Below, in pieces: positions 8,357 to 20,903 of a DNA stretch of 64,000 nucleotides. The DNA is from JACKFB01 sp041389525. Its GTDB lineage: Bacteria > Myxococcota_A > UBA9042 > PHBI01 > JACKFB01. The DNA lies in assembly GCA_041389525.1 (NCBI GenBank), contig JAWKRR010000013.1, positions 1 through 64,000 of the forward strand. The letters run 5' to 3'. The notes below the pieces were generated by a model. That model did no database searches. It was not told the DNA's origin and saw nothing but the letters and a program-made list of their open reading frames with translations. The translations under genes and the position numbers were made by a program. How positions within the stretch are numbered: position 1 is the stretch's first letter; the number at the start of each line of letters is the position of its first letter.

Positions 8357-9886
8357 TCACTCCGCCGGGGTCGCGCGGGCGAGACCGGATTGCAGGAAGT
8401 CGGACGCGCTTACTACCTCGACCTTGCCGTAGCGGGACAGCACTTCGATGAGGTCGCGGTTGCCGACGGCCACCAGGGTCATGCGTTCCGGGGTCAACAC
8501 CGACAGCGCCTGGTGCACGTCAGCGGGCGTGGGCGCGGCGACGCGGTCGGTGTAGGTCGCCAGCCACTCGACGTCGACGCCGTCGACGGCCAGGTACAGG
8601 TACTGCTGCAGCGTGTTGGAGATGGTCTCGAACTTGAACGGGAAGCTGTTGTTGATCTTGCCCTTGAAGGCGTCGATCTCGGCCTGGGGCAGGGGCTCCT
8701 TGGTGACCGCGGCAAGTTCGCCGAGGCTCAAATCGATAGCTTTCGCCACGTCTTTTGGCGCCACGTAGGTCGAGACCTGCATCGAGCCCGAGTCGTAGCC
8801 GCCGTAGTCGACGTTGAAGCGGGCGCCGTAGGTCAGGCCCTCGCGGACGCGCAGGACGCTGTTGAGGCGCGCGGTGAAGTCGCCGCCGAGGATCTGCGTG
8901 CCGAGGCGGAAGGCGCCCCAGCTCGGCGAGAGCAGGGTGATCGGGTTTTCCTGGCCGAGCCGCCACTGGACCTGGTTGAGGGAGGGGTCGTCGCGGTCGA
9001 CCAGGATGACCCGGCGCGGGCCGGTCTTCTCGCCCACCGCCGCGCTGGGGTTGGCGAAGGGGTTCACCAGGCTCTTGCCCGCCTTGGTCAGGCGCGCGCA
9101 GCGCCCGGGTAGCTCGCCCGCCTCGCAGACGCCCTTGCCCCAGTCGGCGCCGCCCAGATGCTTCTGAATCCACGCCCGCATCGCCGCGACGTCGAAGTCA
9201 CCGGCGACCGCGAACACGGCGTGCTGCGGGATGACGACGCGGTCGCGGAAGTCGACCAGATCGTCGCGGGTCAGGGTGGGCAGGCTGCTCAGGGTGCCCG
9301 AGCCCATGCGGCCGCGGGCGCCGTCGCCGTAGATGGCGGCCGCGAAGGCCGCGTCGGCGAGGTCGTCGTGGTTGTCGATGAGGCGCTTGATGCCCGCGAG
9401 GGTCAGCGCCTTCGTCTTGGCGAGGCTCTCGTCGGGGAAGGACGCGTTGAAGAGCACGTCGGCGAAGAGCGCCAGCAGCTTGTCGCGGTGGGTCGGGTCC
9501 AGGGTCACCGCGGTGCCCTCGAGCGAGAAGTTGTCCAGGCCCGCGCCGGCGTGCAGCGTGGCGCCCATGTCCTCGACGGCCCGCGCGATGGCCTCCTCGT
9601 TCAGTGACGGCGTGCCGTTGGTCAGCATGCGCGCGGTGAGCTGGGCTAGGCCCTCCTTGCCCGCCGGGTCCGACGCGCTGCCCGCGCGCGCGACGAAGTG
9701 GCACTCGAAGAAGGGGTTGCTGCGCTGCGGCAAGAGCAGCACTTCCAGGCCGTTGTCGAGGGTGTACCGCTCGACGGGGGGGAGGTTCGAGCGAGCGGAC
9801 GCCGTCTGGGACTGGGTCATCGTGAGCACCCCCATCAAAATCACAGATGCTGCCACGCGGATCGTCAATGCGTTTGCTGCCTTCAT
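8357..9886 (-). CDS. M16 peptidase-like protein lacking the zinc motif
   Basis: A 509-residue secreted protein with a signal peptide ending near TASA/RS (residues 29-32). The two M16 (insulinase/pitrilysin) halves are recognisable, but where active members carry HxxEH this one reads GLAQLTARMLTNGT, so it should not bind zinc. Such inactive partners pair with an active M16 subunit, as in mitochondrial processing peptidase and many bacterial pairs. The preceding gene supplies the active subunit. The start at 9886 overlaps its stop as ATGA. The longer frame to 10108 has no signal peptide and overlaps the neighbour, so it was not used. Confidence 0.85.
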   Translation of the reverse strand: MKAANALTIRVAASVILMGVLTMTQSQTASARSNLPPVERYTLDNGLEVLLLPQRSNPFFECHFVARAGSASDPAGKEGLAQLTARMLTNGTPSLNEEAIARAVEDMGATLHAGAGLDNFSLEGTAVTLDPTHRDKLLALFADVLFNASFPDESLAKTKALTLAGIKRLIDNHDDLADAAFAAAIYGDGARGRMGSGTLSSLPTLTRDDLVDFRDRVVIPQHAVFAVAGDFDVAAMRAWIQKHLGGADWGKGVCEAGELPGRCARLTKAGKSLVNPFANPSAAVGEKTGPRRVILVDRDDPSLNQVQWRLGQENPITLLSPSWGAFRLGTQILGGDFTARLNSVLRVREGLTYGARFNVDYGGYDSGSMQVSTYVAPKDVAKAIDLSLGELAAVTKEPLPQAEIDAFKGKINNSFPFKFETISNTLQQYLYLAVDGVDVEWLATYTDRVAAPTPADVHQALSVLTPERMTLVAVGNRDLIEVLSRYGKVEVVSASDFLQSGLARATPAE

Positions 9887-12012
9887 CGGCCGCCCCCGCG
9901 CACGCTGCCGGTGGGCCGCGCGCGTACCGGCGACGGGCTGGGCGCCCGGCCGACCACCTGGGTGTCCCACGCCAGCGCAAAGGCCCGCGTGCTCAGCGCC
10001 TCGGGCCCGTCGGCCAGGGCGTCGCCGCCGGAGGCCAACCGCGACGCGAGCACCTGCTGCCGCAGCGTCTCGCCGGCCCCGCCGAGGCCGTCCTCGTCGA
10101 GGAGCCACGCCATCACCGCGCCCCAGCCCAGCCGCAGCCCAGCAAGCGCCGGGTCCGTGTCCGCCCCGAGGTCCAGCATCTTCGCCGCGCCGCCCTTTCG
10201 GTCGCGCAGCATCGTGACCACCAGCGAGTGCAGGTAGCGCAGCGGCCCGCGCTCCGCCGAGAACGCCGCTCGCTCGAGCGCCGTCAGCCGCTTTCGCAGC
10301 TCCACCCCGGTCTTCTTGTGGGCCGCCGTCGCCGTCGCCAGCTCGGCCCGGCCAGCCTTCAGGCGCTCAGCCCGCTTCTTGGTGCCCTTCTCATTGGTGT
10401 CCAGGTACTCGCGGATCGCCTTCTTCCCGGCCGCGTCGGCCTCCGCGAGGTGCTTTTTGGCCCGCTCGCCCAAGAGCGTAATCGCCCGCCCCTCCTCGTT
10501 GAGCTGCGCCTCCTGCGCGGCCAGCTCGTGGCCGGACACCACCCACTCCGCCGCGTCCTTCGCCAGCGTCGTAAGCTGCGCCGGCGCCGCGGGCGTCTCT
10601 GCACCCATCTGCTCGACCAGCGCCACGAAGCGCCCCGGGTCGACCACGGTGGTCCAGGTCCGGTTGTCCGCCCGCATCACCTCGCGCGCCACCCGCTGCA
10701 CGTCGGCGACGCTGACCTTCCCGTACGTCTCGAGGCGGTCCAGCAGCAGCAGCGGGTCGTCGGTGGTGCGCAGCGACCAGCCGATCAGGTCCGCCTTCGA
10801 CTGATTCGACAGGTTCTGCCTGACGATATCGCTGCGCAGCCCGGCGACCGCGCGCGCCAGCTCGGCCTTGTCCACCCCGTTCTCGACGATGTCGGCCACC
10901 GCCGCGTCCACCGCCTGCTCGAGCGCGTACGTCGTCATGCCCGGCTCGAGGTTGGCCCCCCACATATAGAGGTAGGGGTGGCGAATCGGGTACAGCGAGC
11001 CGTAAATCCGTCCGAGCTTCGGCGGCGACGAGTAGACCAGCGCCTGCTGAAGCCGCGACGACTTGCCGCCCACCAGCACCCGGTCCAGCACCTCGAGCAC
11101 GGCGTAGTCGGGATCGCGCACGGCCGGCGCGCGGTAGCCCCACATCACCACCTGCGGGTCGACGGGCTTGGTCACGCGGTCGCGCAGCTCGGCGGTCTGC
11201 GCGGGCTCGGCCGGGAAGTCCTCGGGCGGGATCGGCCGCGACTTCAAGCCCCCGTAATACTTCTTGATCCACTCCAGGGTCTGAGCCGGGTCGTGGTCGC
11301 CCGACACCAGGATGAACGCGTTGTTCGGGGCGTAGTAGACGTCGTGATAGGCCTGCGCCTCAGCGACCGTCACGGCGTTCAGGTCGCTCATCCAGCCGAT
11401 GGTCCCCCAGTGGTACGGGAACTTCGTGAAGGCGCGTGACTGCAGCAGCTCCTGAGCCAGCCCCTCCGGGCGATTCTCTGTGCGCAGCAGCCGCTCCGAC
11501 TTCACCACCTCGCGCTCGGGCTCCAGGTTGAGGAAGTCGATCTTCATGTGCTCGAGCCGGTCGGCCTCCATGCCGATCACCTTCTCGAGGTGCTGACTCG
11601 GCATGTTCTCCCAGTAGACCGTCTCGTCCAACCACGTGAACGCGTTCAGCTTTCCGCCCAGCGCGTACACGTCCTCGAAGAAGGACGCGTGGGCCTCGGT
11701 CCCGCGGAACATCATGTGCTCGAAGAAGTGGCTGAGGCCTGTGATGCCGTGGGATTCGCCCGGTTTCGCCTCGTGCTCGTTGACCGAGCCGACCTTGAAC
11801 CACACCTGAAAGCTGACCAGCGGCGAGCCGTGGTCCTCCAGCATGTAGACGCGCAGGCCGTTATCGAGCGTGGCCTCAATGATCTCGGGGCGGACGCGGG
11901 GCGGTGGCGACATGGTCGACTCCGACGTGGTCTGGGTGGCGGGGCGGGTCGTGGCGCAGGCGGCGAGAGCCACCGTCAGCGCGACCGCGATGAGCGAGCG
12001 CGTCAGCATCAT
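9883..12012 (-). CDS. M16 zinc metallopeptidase lipoprotein with coiled-coil C-terminal extension
   Basis: A 709-residue protein with a lipoprotein signal (LAAC, Cys19). The zinc motif HFFEH is at residues 95-99, and the downstream EPEREVVKSE segment supplies the third ligand. The first 480 residues or so cover the two usual M16 domains. The last 230 are extra: a Lys/Glu/Ala-rich, probably coiled-coil stretch, then a helical region and a Pro/Arg/Gly-rich tail. With the next gene it should form an active/inactive periplasmic peptidase pair. The ATG at 12012 overlaps the yacG stop as TGATG. Confidence 0.88.
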   Translation of the reverse strand: MMLTRSLIAVALTVALAACATTRPATQTTSESTMSPPPRVRPEIIEATLDNGLRVYMLEDHGSPLVSFQVWFKVGSVNEHEAKPGESHGITGLSHFFEHMMFRGTEAHASFFEDVYALGGKLNAFTWLDETVYWENMPSQHLEKVIGMEADRLEHMKIDFLNLEPEREVVKSERLLRTENRPEGLAQELLQSRAFTKFPYHWGTIGWMSDLNAVTVAEAQAYHDVYYAPNNAFILVSGDHDPAQTLEWIKKYYGGLKSRPIPPEDFPAEPAQTAELRDRVTKPVDPQVVMWGYRAPAVRDPDYAVLEVLDRVLVGGKSSRLQQALVYSSPPKLGRIYGSLYPIRHPYLYMWGANLEPGMTTYALEQAVDAAVADIVENGVDKAELARAVAGLRSDIVRQNLSNQSKADLIGWSLRTTDDPLLLLDRLETYGKVSVADVQRVAREVMRADNRTWTTVVDPGRFVALVEQMGAETPAAPAQLTTLAKDAAEWVVSGHELAAQEAQLNEEGRAITLLGERAKKHLAEADAAGKKAIREYLDTNEKGTKKRAERLKAGRAELATATAAHKKTGVELRKRLTALERAAFSAERGPLRYLHSLVVTMLRDRKGGAAKMLDLGADTDPALAGLRLGWGAVMAWLLDEDGLGGAGETLRQQVLASRLASGGDALADGPEALSTRAFALAWDTQVVGRAPSPSPVRARPTGSVRGGGR

Positions 12013-12239
12013 CAGTTCTCTTCCTTCCGGCTGCCCCAGGGTGAGCCCGAGCCGTCGCCGTCCAGGTCAAAGTCGCCGAAGCCGTCAGGCATTTCCGAGT
12101 CGGCCGGCGGGCCGGGAATCGCGTAGGCGCCGGTCACCCAGCGGCCGAGGTCCACTTGCTTGCATCGCTTGGAGCAGAAGGGACGATACGGATTCGGCGA
12201 GATATCGGGCGCTTCGGCCGAGCAGATGGGGCACTTCAT
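12012..12239 (-). CDS. yacG: DNA gyrase inhibitor YacG-like zinc protein
   Basis: A 75-residue protein with the zinc-binding pattern Cys3-X2-Cys6-X15-Cys22-X3-Cys26, followed by KQVDLGRW, which is the YacG signature. In E. coli YacG binds GyrB and inhibits gyrase. The second half is acidic and Gly/Asp-rich, as in other members. The start at 12239 puts the zinc motif at the N terminus and has a leaderless-type promoter eight bases upstream. It is the first gene of the operon running to bioD. The frame continues upstream to 12500, but that part is shadow. Confidence 0.85.
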   Translation of the reverse strand: MKCPICSAEAPDISPNPYRPFCSKRCKQVDLGRWVTGAYAIPGPPADSEMPDGFGDFDLDGDGSGSPWGSRKEEN

Positions 12240-12247
12240 GGCGGCGG

Positions 12248-12277
12248 AGTCTCGCGGCCGCGCGCCGGGAGTGTCAA
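12248..12277 (-). promoter_or_regulatory. Promoter of the yacG-bioD operon, probably leaderless
   Basis: On the minus strand TTGACA (12277-12272), an 18-base spacer and GAGACT (12253-12248), with eight bases to the yacG ATG at 12239. The -35 box is a perfect consensus match; the -10 box is weak but fits the start-proximal pattern seen elsewhere in the window. Confidence 0.5.
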
Positions 12278-12379
12278 GGCAGCGATGCGTGCCGGCGCAG
12301 CATCCGCGCCACGGCCCCCGCGTCCCGGCCCGGCGCGCGGCTGCGGGGGAACAACGCGGGCGGGCCGGTCTGTTGCTGC

Positions 12380-12408
12380 TTGGCCGGGTCTGATGTTGAA
12401 CGTATGGT
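12380..12408 (+). promoter_or_regulatory. Candidate promoter of rseP
   Basis: TTGGCC (12380-12385), a 17-base spacer and TATGGT (12403-12408), leaving a leader of about 30 bases before the ATG at 12445. Confidence 0.4.
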
Positions 12409-12444
12409 GCGCCGGCTGGTTCGCCCCGCCCGCTCGGAGAGTCG

Positions 12445-14127
12445 ATGGTCGCCGCCCTGCTGACAGCCCTGTTCACCGTCCTCCTGCTGGGCGGGCTCAT
12501 CTTCTTCCACGAGCTGGGCCACTACATCTTCGCGCGCTGGATGGGCGTCCACGTCGTCACCTTCTCGATCGGTTTCGGCCCGACGCTGTTCAAGATCCGC
12601 GGCAAGCAGAAGGGCGAGCTGGAGCCGACCGAGTACGTCATCGGCATCCTCCCCCTCGGCGGCTTCGTGCGCATGCTGGGCGCCGACCCGAGCGAGCCGG
12701 TGCCGGACTCCTGGCGCGAGGCGAGCTTTCAGTCGAAGGCCGTCTGGAAGCGCTTCCTCATCGTGGCCGCCGGGCCGGCCTTCAACCTGATCCTGCCTTA
12801 TTTCATCTACCTGATCGCCGGCTTCCTGACCGCGCAGCAGGTCCCCTCGTGGGTCGGCACGGTCGACGTGACCGGCGCCGCGGCGGCCGCTGGGCTCGAG
12901 CCGGGCGACCGCATCGTGGCCATCGACGACACCAAGGTCGACTACTGGTGGCAGCTCGAGCAGCTCATCTCGGATGCGCCGGCGGAGAAGCTGGCGTTCA
13001 CGGTCGAGCGCCCGGGCGTCGCCGAGCCCCTGAAGCTCGAGGTCATCCCCGAGGGCCGCCAGCGCGAGCTGCTGCCGGGGCTGGCTTTCGGCGACGAGCG
13101 CGGCCGGGTCGGCGTGATGCCGGCCTACGCGCGGCCCTTCGTCATCGTCGCCGAGGGCTCGCCCGCGTGGCAGGCCGGGCTCCGCAACGGCGACCTCGTG
13201 ACCGCGGTGGACGGCAAGCCCGTCGAGCGTTTCGACCAGATGGCAGCTGAGCTTTCGAAGGATCCGGCCACCCCGGTTCGCGTCGCCTGGATGCGCCCAC
13301 ACTGGGACGTCTCCGTCGGCGTCGCCGAGGGCTTCGTCCGCCGGGAGACCTTCGACGCCACCGTCGCTCCCAACCCCGGGCCGACCGCGGTCCCCAACCG
13401 CGGCCTCGGCACCAACGCCTGCGCCGTCGCCAAGGTCCAGGAGCGCACGCCCGCGGCCACGCTCGGCTTGGAGCCCGGCGACCAGCTCTGGAGCGTCGAC
13501 GGCAAGCGCTGCGACCGCTGGCCCTTCCTGATGCAGCAGCTCGCCGCCACGCCGGACCAAGAGCACACGCTGGTCTTCAGCCGCGGCGCCGAGATGCGCA
13601 CCCTGACCCACTCCGGCTGGCTGGCGGAGCTCACGGTCAAAGGCGAGCGGAGCGACCGCGTCGTGCGCACCTTCGGCATCTCGGTCGACGAGTTCGGCCT
13701 CGACGGGCCCGACCTCATCCCCAACGATGCCCGCTTCGCCTTCGCGTTCACCCACTCGATCCGCAAGACCAACGAGGCGATGAGCGCGGTCCTGGCCGCC
13801 ATCGTCGGCCTCATCCGCGGCAAGGTCCCGACAACCGAGCTGAGCGGCCCCATCGGCATCGCCCAGCTCGTCTCCCGCACCACCGAAGAGGGCGCCGGCT
13901 ACTTCTTCTTCTTGATGGTGTGGCTGTCCATCAACCTGGGCCTCATCAACCTGCTGCCCATCCCCATCTTGGACGGCGGGCAGATCCTGTTTCTGGGCAT
14001 CGAGGCGGTGCGGCGTCGCCCGGTGTCGCTGCAGACGCGCCAGATCGCGACCTACATCGGGCTGGCGATCATCATCCTGCTCTTCGTCATCGGGATGAAG
14101 AACGACATCCAGCGGCCCCTCGGGTGA
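12445..14127 (+). CDS. rseP: Site-2 intramembrane zinc protease RseP with three PDZ domains
   Basis: A 560-residue membrane metalloprotease that cuts membrane-bound substrates such as anti-sigma factors. The zinc motif HELGH is at residues 22-26 in the first membrane helix, and the second metal-site motif NLLPIPILDGG is near residues 502-512. Between them I see three PDZ-type domains, at about 136-190, 222-284 and 324-381, each with an x-GL-x-G-D signature (AGLEPGD, AGLRNGD, LGLEPGD). E. coli RseP has two and many orthologues have one, and this protein is about 110 residues longer than usual. The stop overlaps the GTG of tsaB. The usual neighbours dxr and bamA are absent. Confidence 0.9.
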   Translation: MVAALLTALFTVLLLGGLIFFHELGHYIFARWMGVHVVTFSIGFGPTLFKIRGKQKGELEPTEYVIGILPLGGFVRMLGADPSEPVPDSWREASFQSKAVWKRFLIVAAGPAFNLILPYFIYLIAGFLTAQQVPSWVGTVDVTGAAAAAGLEPGDRIVAIDDTKVDYWWQLEQLISDAPAEKLAFTVERPGVAEPLKLEVIPEGRQRELLPGLAFGDERGRVGVMPAYARPFVIVAEGSPAWQAGLRNGDLVTAVDGKPVERFDQMAAELSKDPATPVRVAWMRPHWDVSVGVAEGFVRRETFDATVAPNPGPTAVPNRGLGTNACAVAKVQERTPAATLGLEPGDQLWSVDGKRCDRWPFLMQQLAATPDQEHTLVFSRGAEMRTLTHSGWLAELTVKGERSDRVVRTFGISVDEFGLDGPDLIPNDARFAFAFTHSIRKTNEAMSAVLAAIVGLIRGKVPTTELSGPIGIAQLVSRTTEEGAGYFFFLMVWLSINLGLINLLPIPILDGGQILFLGIEAVRRRPVSLQTRQIATYIGLAIIILLFVIGMKNDIQRPLG

Positions 14128-14885
14128 GCGACCGTCGCGCCCGGCTCTTCGCCCGCGCTGAACCGGCGCTGAGCGATGGTCCCCTGGTGCTCGGCGTCGA
14201 GAGCGCCGGGCTGCACCTCGGGCTGGCGCTCTGCCAGCTTGGCGGCGCTGCGGGCTCGGCGGCGACAGAGTTTTCGCTGCTCGAGGAGGTCCACAGCCAC
14301 CTGGGCCGCCGGCACGCCGAGTCCTTCCTCGACCTGCTGGACGCGATGCTCTCGCGCCAGGAGATCGAGCCGACCCAGCTCGCCCTGGTCGCCTGCGGTC
14401 GCGGGCCCGGCAGCTTCACCGGCGTCCGCGTGGGGCTGGCCAGCGCCGCCGGCCTCGCCCTCGGGATCGGCTGCCCTCTGTGGCCAGTCGACAGCCTCGC
14501 GGCCCTCGCCCGCAACGCCGCCGGGCAGGGCACCGTCGCGATTCCCACGGTGGATGCTCGCAAATCGGAGGTCTACGCCGCGGCGTACCGCGTGCCGCTG
14601 GACGGCCCGCCCATCGAGATAGCGCCAGCCCGCGTCGGGCCCGCCGACCGCGTGGTGGCCGAGCTGCGTGAGCTGGCCGGCGACTCGGCCGCGCTGGTCT
14701 TCGGCTCCGGAGCTCAGCTCTACGGCTGCGCGTCTGCCGTCCCGCCCGCCTGGCACCTGCCGCGCGCGTCGGAGCTGGCCTGGCTCGCCGCCCAGGCCTT
14801 CGACGCGGCCGGCCGCGACCCGGCCCGGGCGCCCGCCCTCGACCCGGCCTACGTCCGCCCCAGCGACGCCGAGCTCGGCGCCTGA
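14124..14885 (+). CDS. tsaB: tRNA threonylcarbamoyladenosine biosynthesis protein TsaB
   Basis: A 253-residue ASKHA-fold protein. The N-terminal VLGVESAGLHLGLAL and the motif GRGPGSFTGVRVGLASA mark TsaB, the partner that, with TsaD and TsaE, adds threonylcarbamoyl to tRNA A37. The GTG start at 14124 overlaps the rseP stop (GTGA), indicating translational coupling. It adds about 21 residues before the conserved core, so a later start is possible. TsaB lacks catalytic activity of its own. Confidence 0.88.
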   Translation: MSDRRARLFARAEPALSDGPLVLGVESAGLHLGLALCQLGGAAGSAATEFSLLEEVHSHLGRRHAESFLDLLDAMLSRQEIEPTQLALVACGRGPGSFTGVRVGLASAAGLALGIGCPLWPVDSLAALARNAAGQGTVAIPTVDARKSEVYAAAYRVPLDGPPIEIAPARVGPADRVVAELRELAGDSAALVFGSGAQLYGCASAVPPAWHLPRASELAWLAAQAFDAAGRDPARAPALDPAYVRPSDAELGA

Positions 14886-14961
14886 CCTCGCCGGCGGCTG
14901 CCCGAAAAACGCCCGCCCGAGGAGCCCTCCAGCCCGAGTGCGAACCGCCGCCAACGCGTCG

Positions 14962-14990
14962 TTGACAGCGCTAACCACGCTCGTTAGGGT
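14962..14990 (+). promoter_or_regulatory. Promoter of pyrG
   Basis: TTGACA (14962-14967), a 17-base spacer and TAGGGT (14985-14990). The predicted start near 14997 leaves a leader of roughly 106 bases before the pyrG ATG. I saw no clear attenuator hairpin in that leader. Confidence 0.55.
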
Positions 14991-15102
14991 CGCCTGACCT
15001 CCGGGTCAACGGCATCTCGACACGACCGCGCGGGCAGCCCCCACGGCAGGCTTGGCGACGGTCAGAAGGCGTGCTCCGACCCGGGGCGCGGATGGTGAGG
15101 CG

Positions 15103-16761
<1,659 letters not shown>

Positions 16762-16809
16762 GCGACCCGGCGGGGGCCGCTTCGGTGAACGCTTGTGCAG
16801 TGCGATATT

Positions 16810-16838
16810 TTGATCGCGGATGCCCGGGCCCGTAGCTT
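16810..16838 (+). promoter_or_regulatory. Promoter of ftsK, probably leaderless
   Basis: TTGATC (16810-16815), a 17-base spacer and TAGCTT (16833-16838), ending seven bases before the GTG at 16846. This supports 16846 as the start rather than the upstream in-frame GTG at 16795, which lies upstream of the promoter. Confidence 0.55.
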
Positions 16839-16845
16839 CCTCGCC

Positions 16846-19473
<2,628 letters not shown>

Positions 19474-19558
19474 GCCCGACGTCAGGCCCGCGCGAGGCGC
19501 CAGATGGTGCCTACGCGGGGGCCGGCTGCGCGGGGGAAGGCTCGGGGTGTCTCCGTCG

Positions 19559-19587
19559 TTGACCTGGACCCCCGCCGCCCCTAGCCT
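19559..19587 (+). promoter_or_regulatory. Promoter of the SGNH-like gene
   Basis: TTGACC (19559-19564), a 17-base spacer and TAGCCT (19582-19587). The -10 box ends nine bases before an in-frame TTG at 19597 and 72 bases before the preferred ATG at 19660. Confidence 0.5.
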
Positions 19588-19659
19588 GCGCCTTCGTTGG
19601 CTTGGCGCCCGTCCCCGCGGTCCCAGGCCGAACCCATCCTCCCGACCGTCCCGAGGATC

Positions 19660-20706
19660 ATGCAGCGTCGACCCCTCTGTCTCGCCCTCGTGGCCCTGTC
19701 CGCGCTGATTTTTTCGGCGTCCACCGTCCTCGCGAAGGCCAGCGAGCGTTGCCCCCGCGTCAAGACCACGCCCAAGGTCTACCTGATGGGCAGCTCGACC
19801 ATGGGCAGCATCCTGGGTCCGATGCTGCAGTCGCTGGTCGACAAGGAGTGGGGCGTCGAGGCGCGGCGCTGGGGCAAGGCCTCGTCAGGGTTGGCGCGGC
19901 CGGATTTCCACGACTGGCCGGACCTGCTGCCCGGGCTGATGGACAAGCATCGCCCGGACATCGTCGTCGTGTCCCTGGGCACCAACGACAACCAGCCGCT
20001 GTGGGTGCGCAAGGGCGTGTGGATCCGCCTGGATAACCCGAAGTGGGAGACCTACTACGCCGAGCGCGTGCGCGAGACGCTCCAGAAGGCGGCCGGAAAA
20101 GACAGGCGGCGCCTGGTGATTTGGATGGGTCCGACCGCGTTTGAGGGCAAGGTCGCCAGCGTTCAGGGGCCGATCATCAACCGCATCGTCCAGCGCGAGG
20201 TGCAGGCCTTCGACGGGAAGGCGATCTTCGTCGACTCCTACGCCGCGACCAGCGACGCCAAAGGCCACCCGCGCAAGACCTTCAAGATTCCGGGAAGCAA
20301 GAAGACGCTGCCGGCCTTCGGCGACGACGGGATTCACCTGACGACCGAGGCCGTGCGTTGGCTCTTGGCCGAGCCGGTGCGCCAGCACATCGGCGCCTGC
20401 GTCGCGTTCTCCAAGGAGCTAGCCGCCGCCAAGCGCGCCGAGCCCGAGCCGGAGGTCGCCGCCGAGGAGCCGCCGATCGCCGACGGGAAGCCCCTGGTGG
20501 ACGGCACGGCCGAGACGGACGCTGACCCCGGCTCGGAGGCGGACGAGACCGACGAGCCGACGCCCGCGCCCGAGACCGACGAGGAAGAGGCCGAGACGGC
20601 CGAGACCCCGGACCCAGCCACCGCACCCTCGGCCGAGCCCGAGCCCGCCCAGGCACCCGCCCCCGACAAGCCCGCCGCAACACCCGCGGAGCCCGCGCAG
20701 CAGTGA
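19660..20706 (+). CDS. Secreted SGNH-hydrolase-like protein (DUF459-like) with acidic tail
   Basis: A 348-residue exported protein with a signal peptide ending near VLA/KA (residues 23-26). The SGNH blocks are partly visible: VYLMGSSTMG at the nucleophile position, SLGTNDNQP as block III and GDDGIHLT as block V with Asp and His. The family includes esterases and O-acetyltransferase partners acting on polysaccharide or peptidoglycan. The last 100 residues are Glu/Pro/Ala/Thr-rich and probably disordered. The ATG at 19660 has GAGG upstream and begins the signal peptide; the frame also allows a leaderless TTG at 19597. Substrate unknown. Confidence 0.7.
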   Translation: MQRRPLCLALVALSALIFSASTVLAKASERCPRVKTTPKVYLMGSSTMGSILGPMLQSLVDKEWGVEARRWGKASSGLARPDFHDWPDLLPGLMDKHRPDIVVVSLGTNDNQPLWVRKGVWIRLDNPKWETYYAERVRETLQKAAGKDRRRLVIWMGPTAFEGKVASVQGPIINRIVQREVQAFDGKAIFVDSYAATSDAKGHPRKTFKIPGSKKTLPAFGDDGIHLTTEAVRWLLAEPVRQHIGACVAFSKELAAAKRAEPEPEVAAEEPPIADGKPLVDGTAETDADPGSEADETDEPTPAPETDEEEAETAETPDPATAPSAEPEPAQAPAPDKPAATPAEPAQQ

Positions 20707-20727
20707 TTCGCGCCCGACAGGACCTTT

Positions 20728-20895
20728 GGTGAGGGACTGTATGAAACTAACTTCGCCGATTTCGCAGCGGACGCATCCTCACCAGCACCCCCTCGAGTCC
20801 TCACAGTATCAAGATACAGCTTCGGATCTCGCGTGCGCGCTGGTGAGGCGCCTCCTCGCGAACCCAACGTACTTATTTCCACACAGACCCTAAGC
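20728..20895 (-). repeat. Palindromic repeat element, copy 1 (168 bases)
   Basis: Read on the minus strand, this segment aligns almost without gaps and with about 70% identity by eye to 48324-48493. Both begin AGCTTAGG, share AATAAGT, and have the centre TGTATCT(T/G)GATACT. The stem here is CCTCACCAGC pairing with GCTGGTGAGG; in the other copy it is CCCCATCAAC pairing with GTTGATGGGG. It begins 22 bases after the stop at 20706 and occupies most of the gap to the next gene. It has no coding capacity. It could be a miniature transposable element or a structured RNA. Confidence 0.75.
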
Positions 20896-20903
20896 TGACC
20901 CGT

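Noticed and set aside
9847..11439. A 530-codon plus-strand frame
   Set aside because: Arg/Leu/His-rich shadow of the M16 peptidase gene, which has a lipobox and zinc motif.
12274..13755. A 493-codon minus-strand frame opposite rseP
   Set aside because: It lacks any family signature, while the plus strand encodes a complete site-2 protease.
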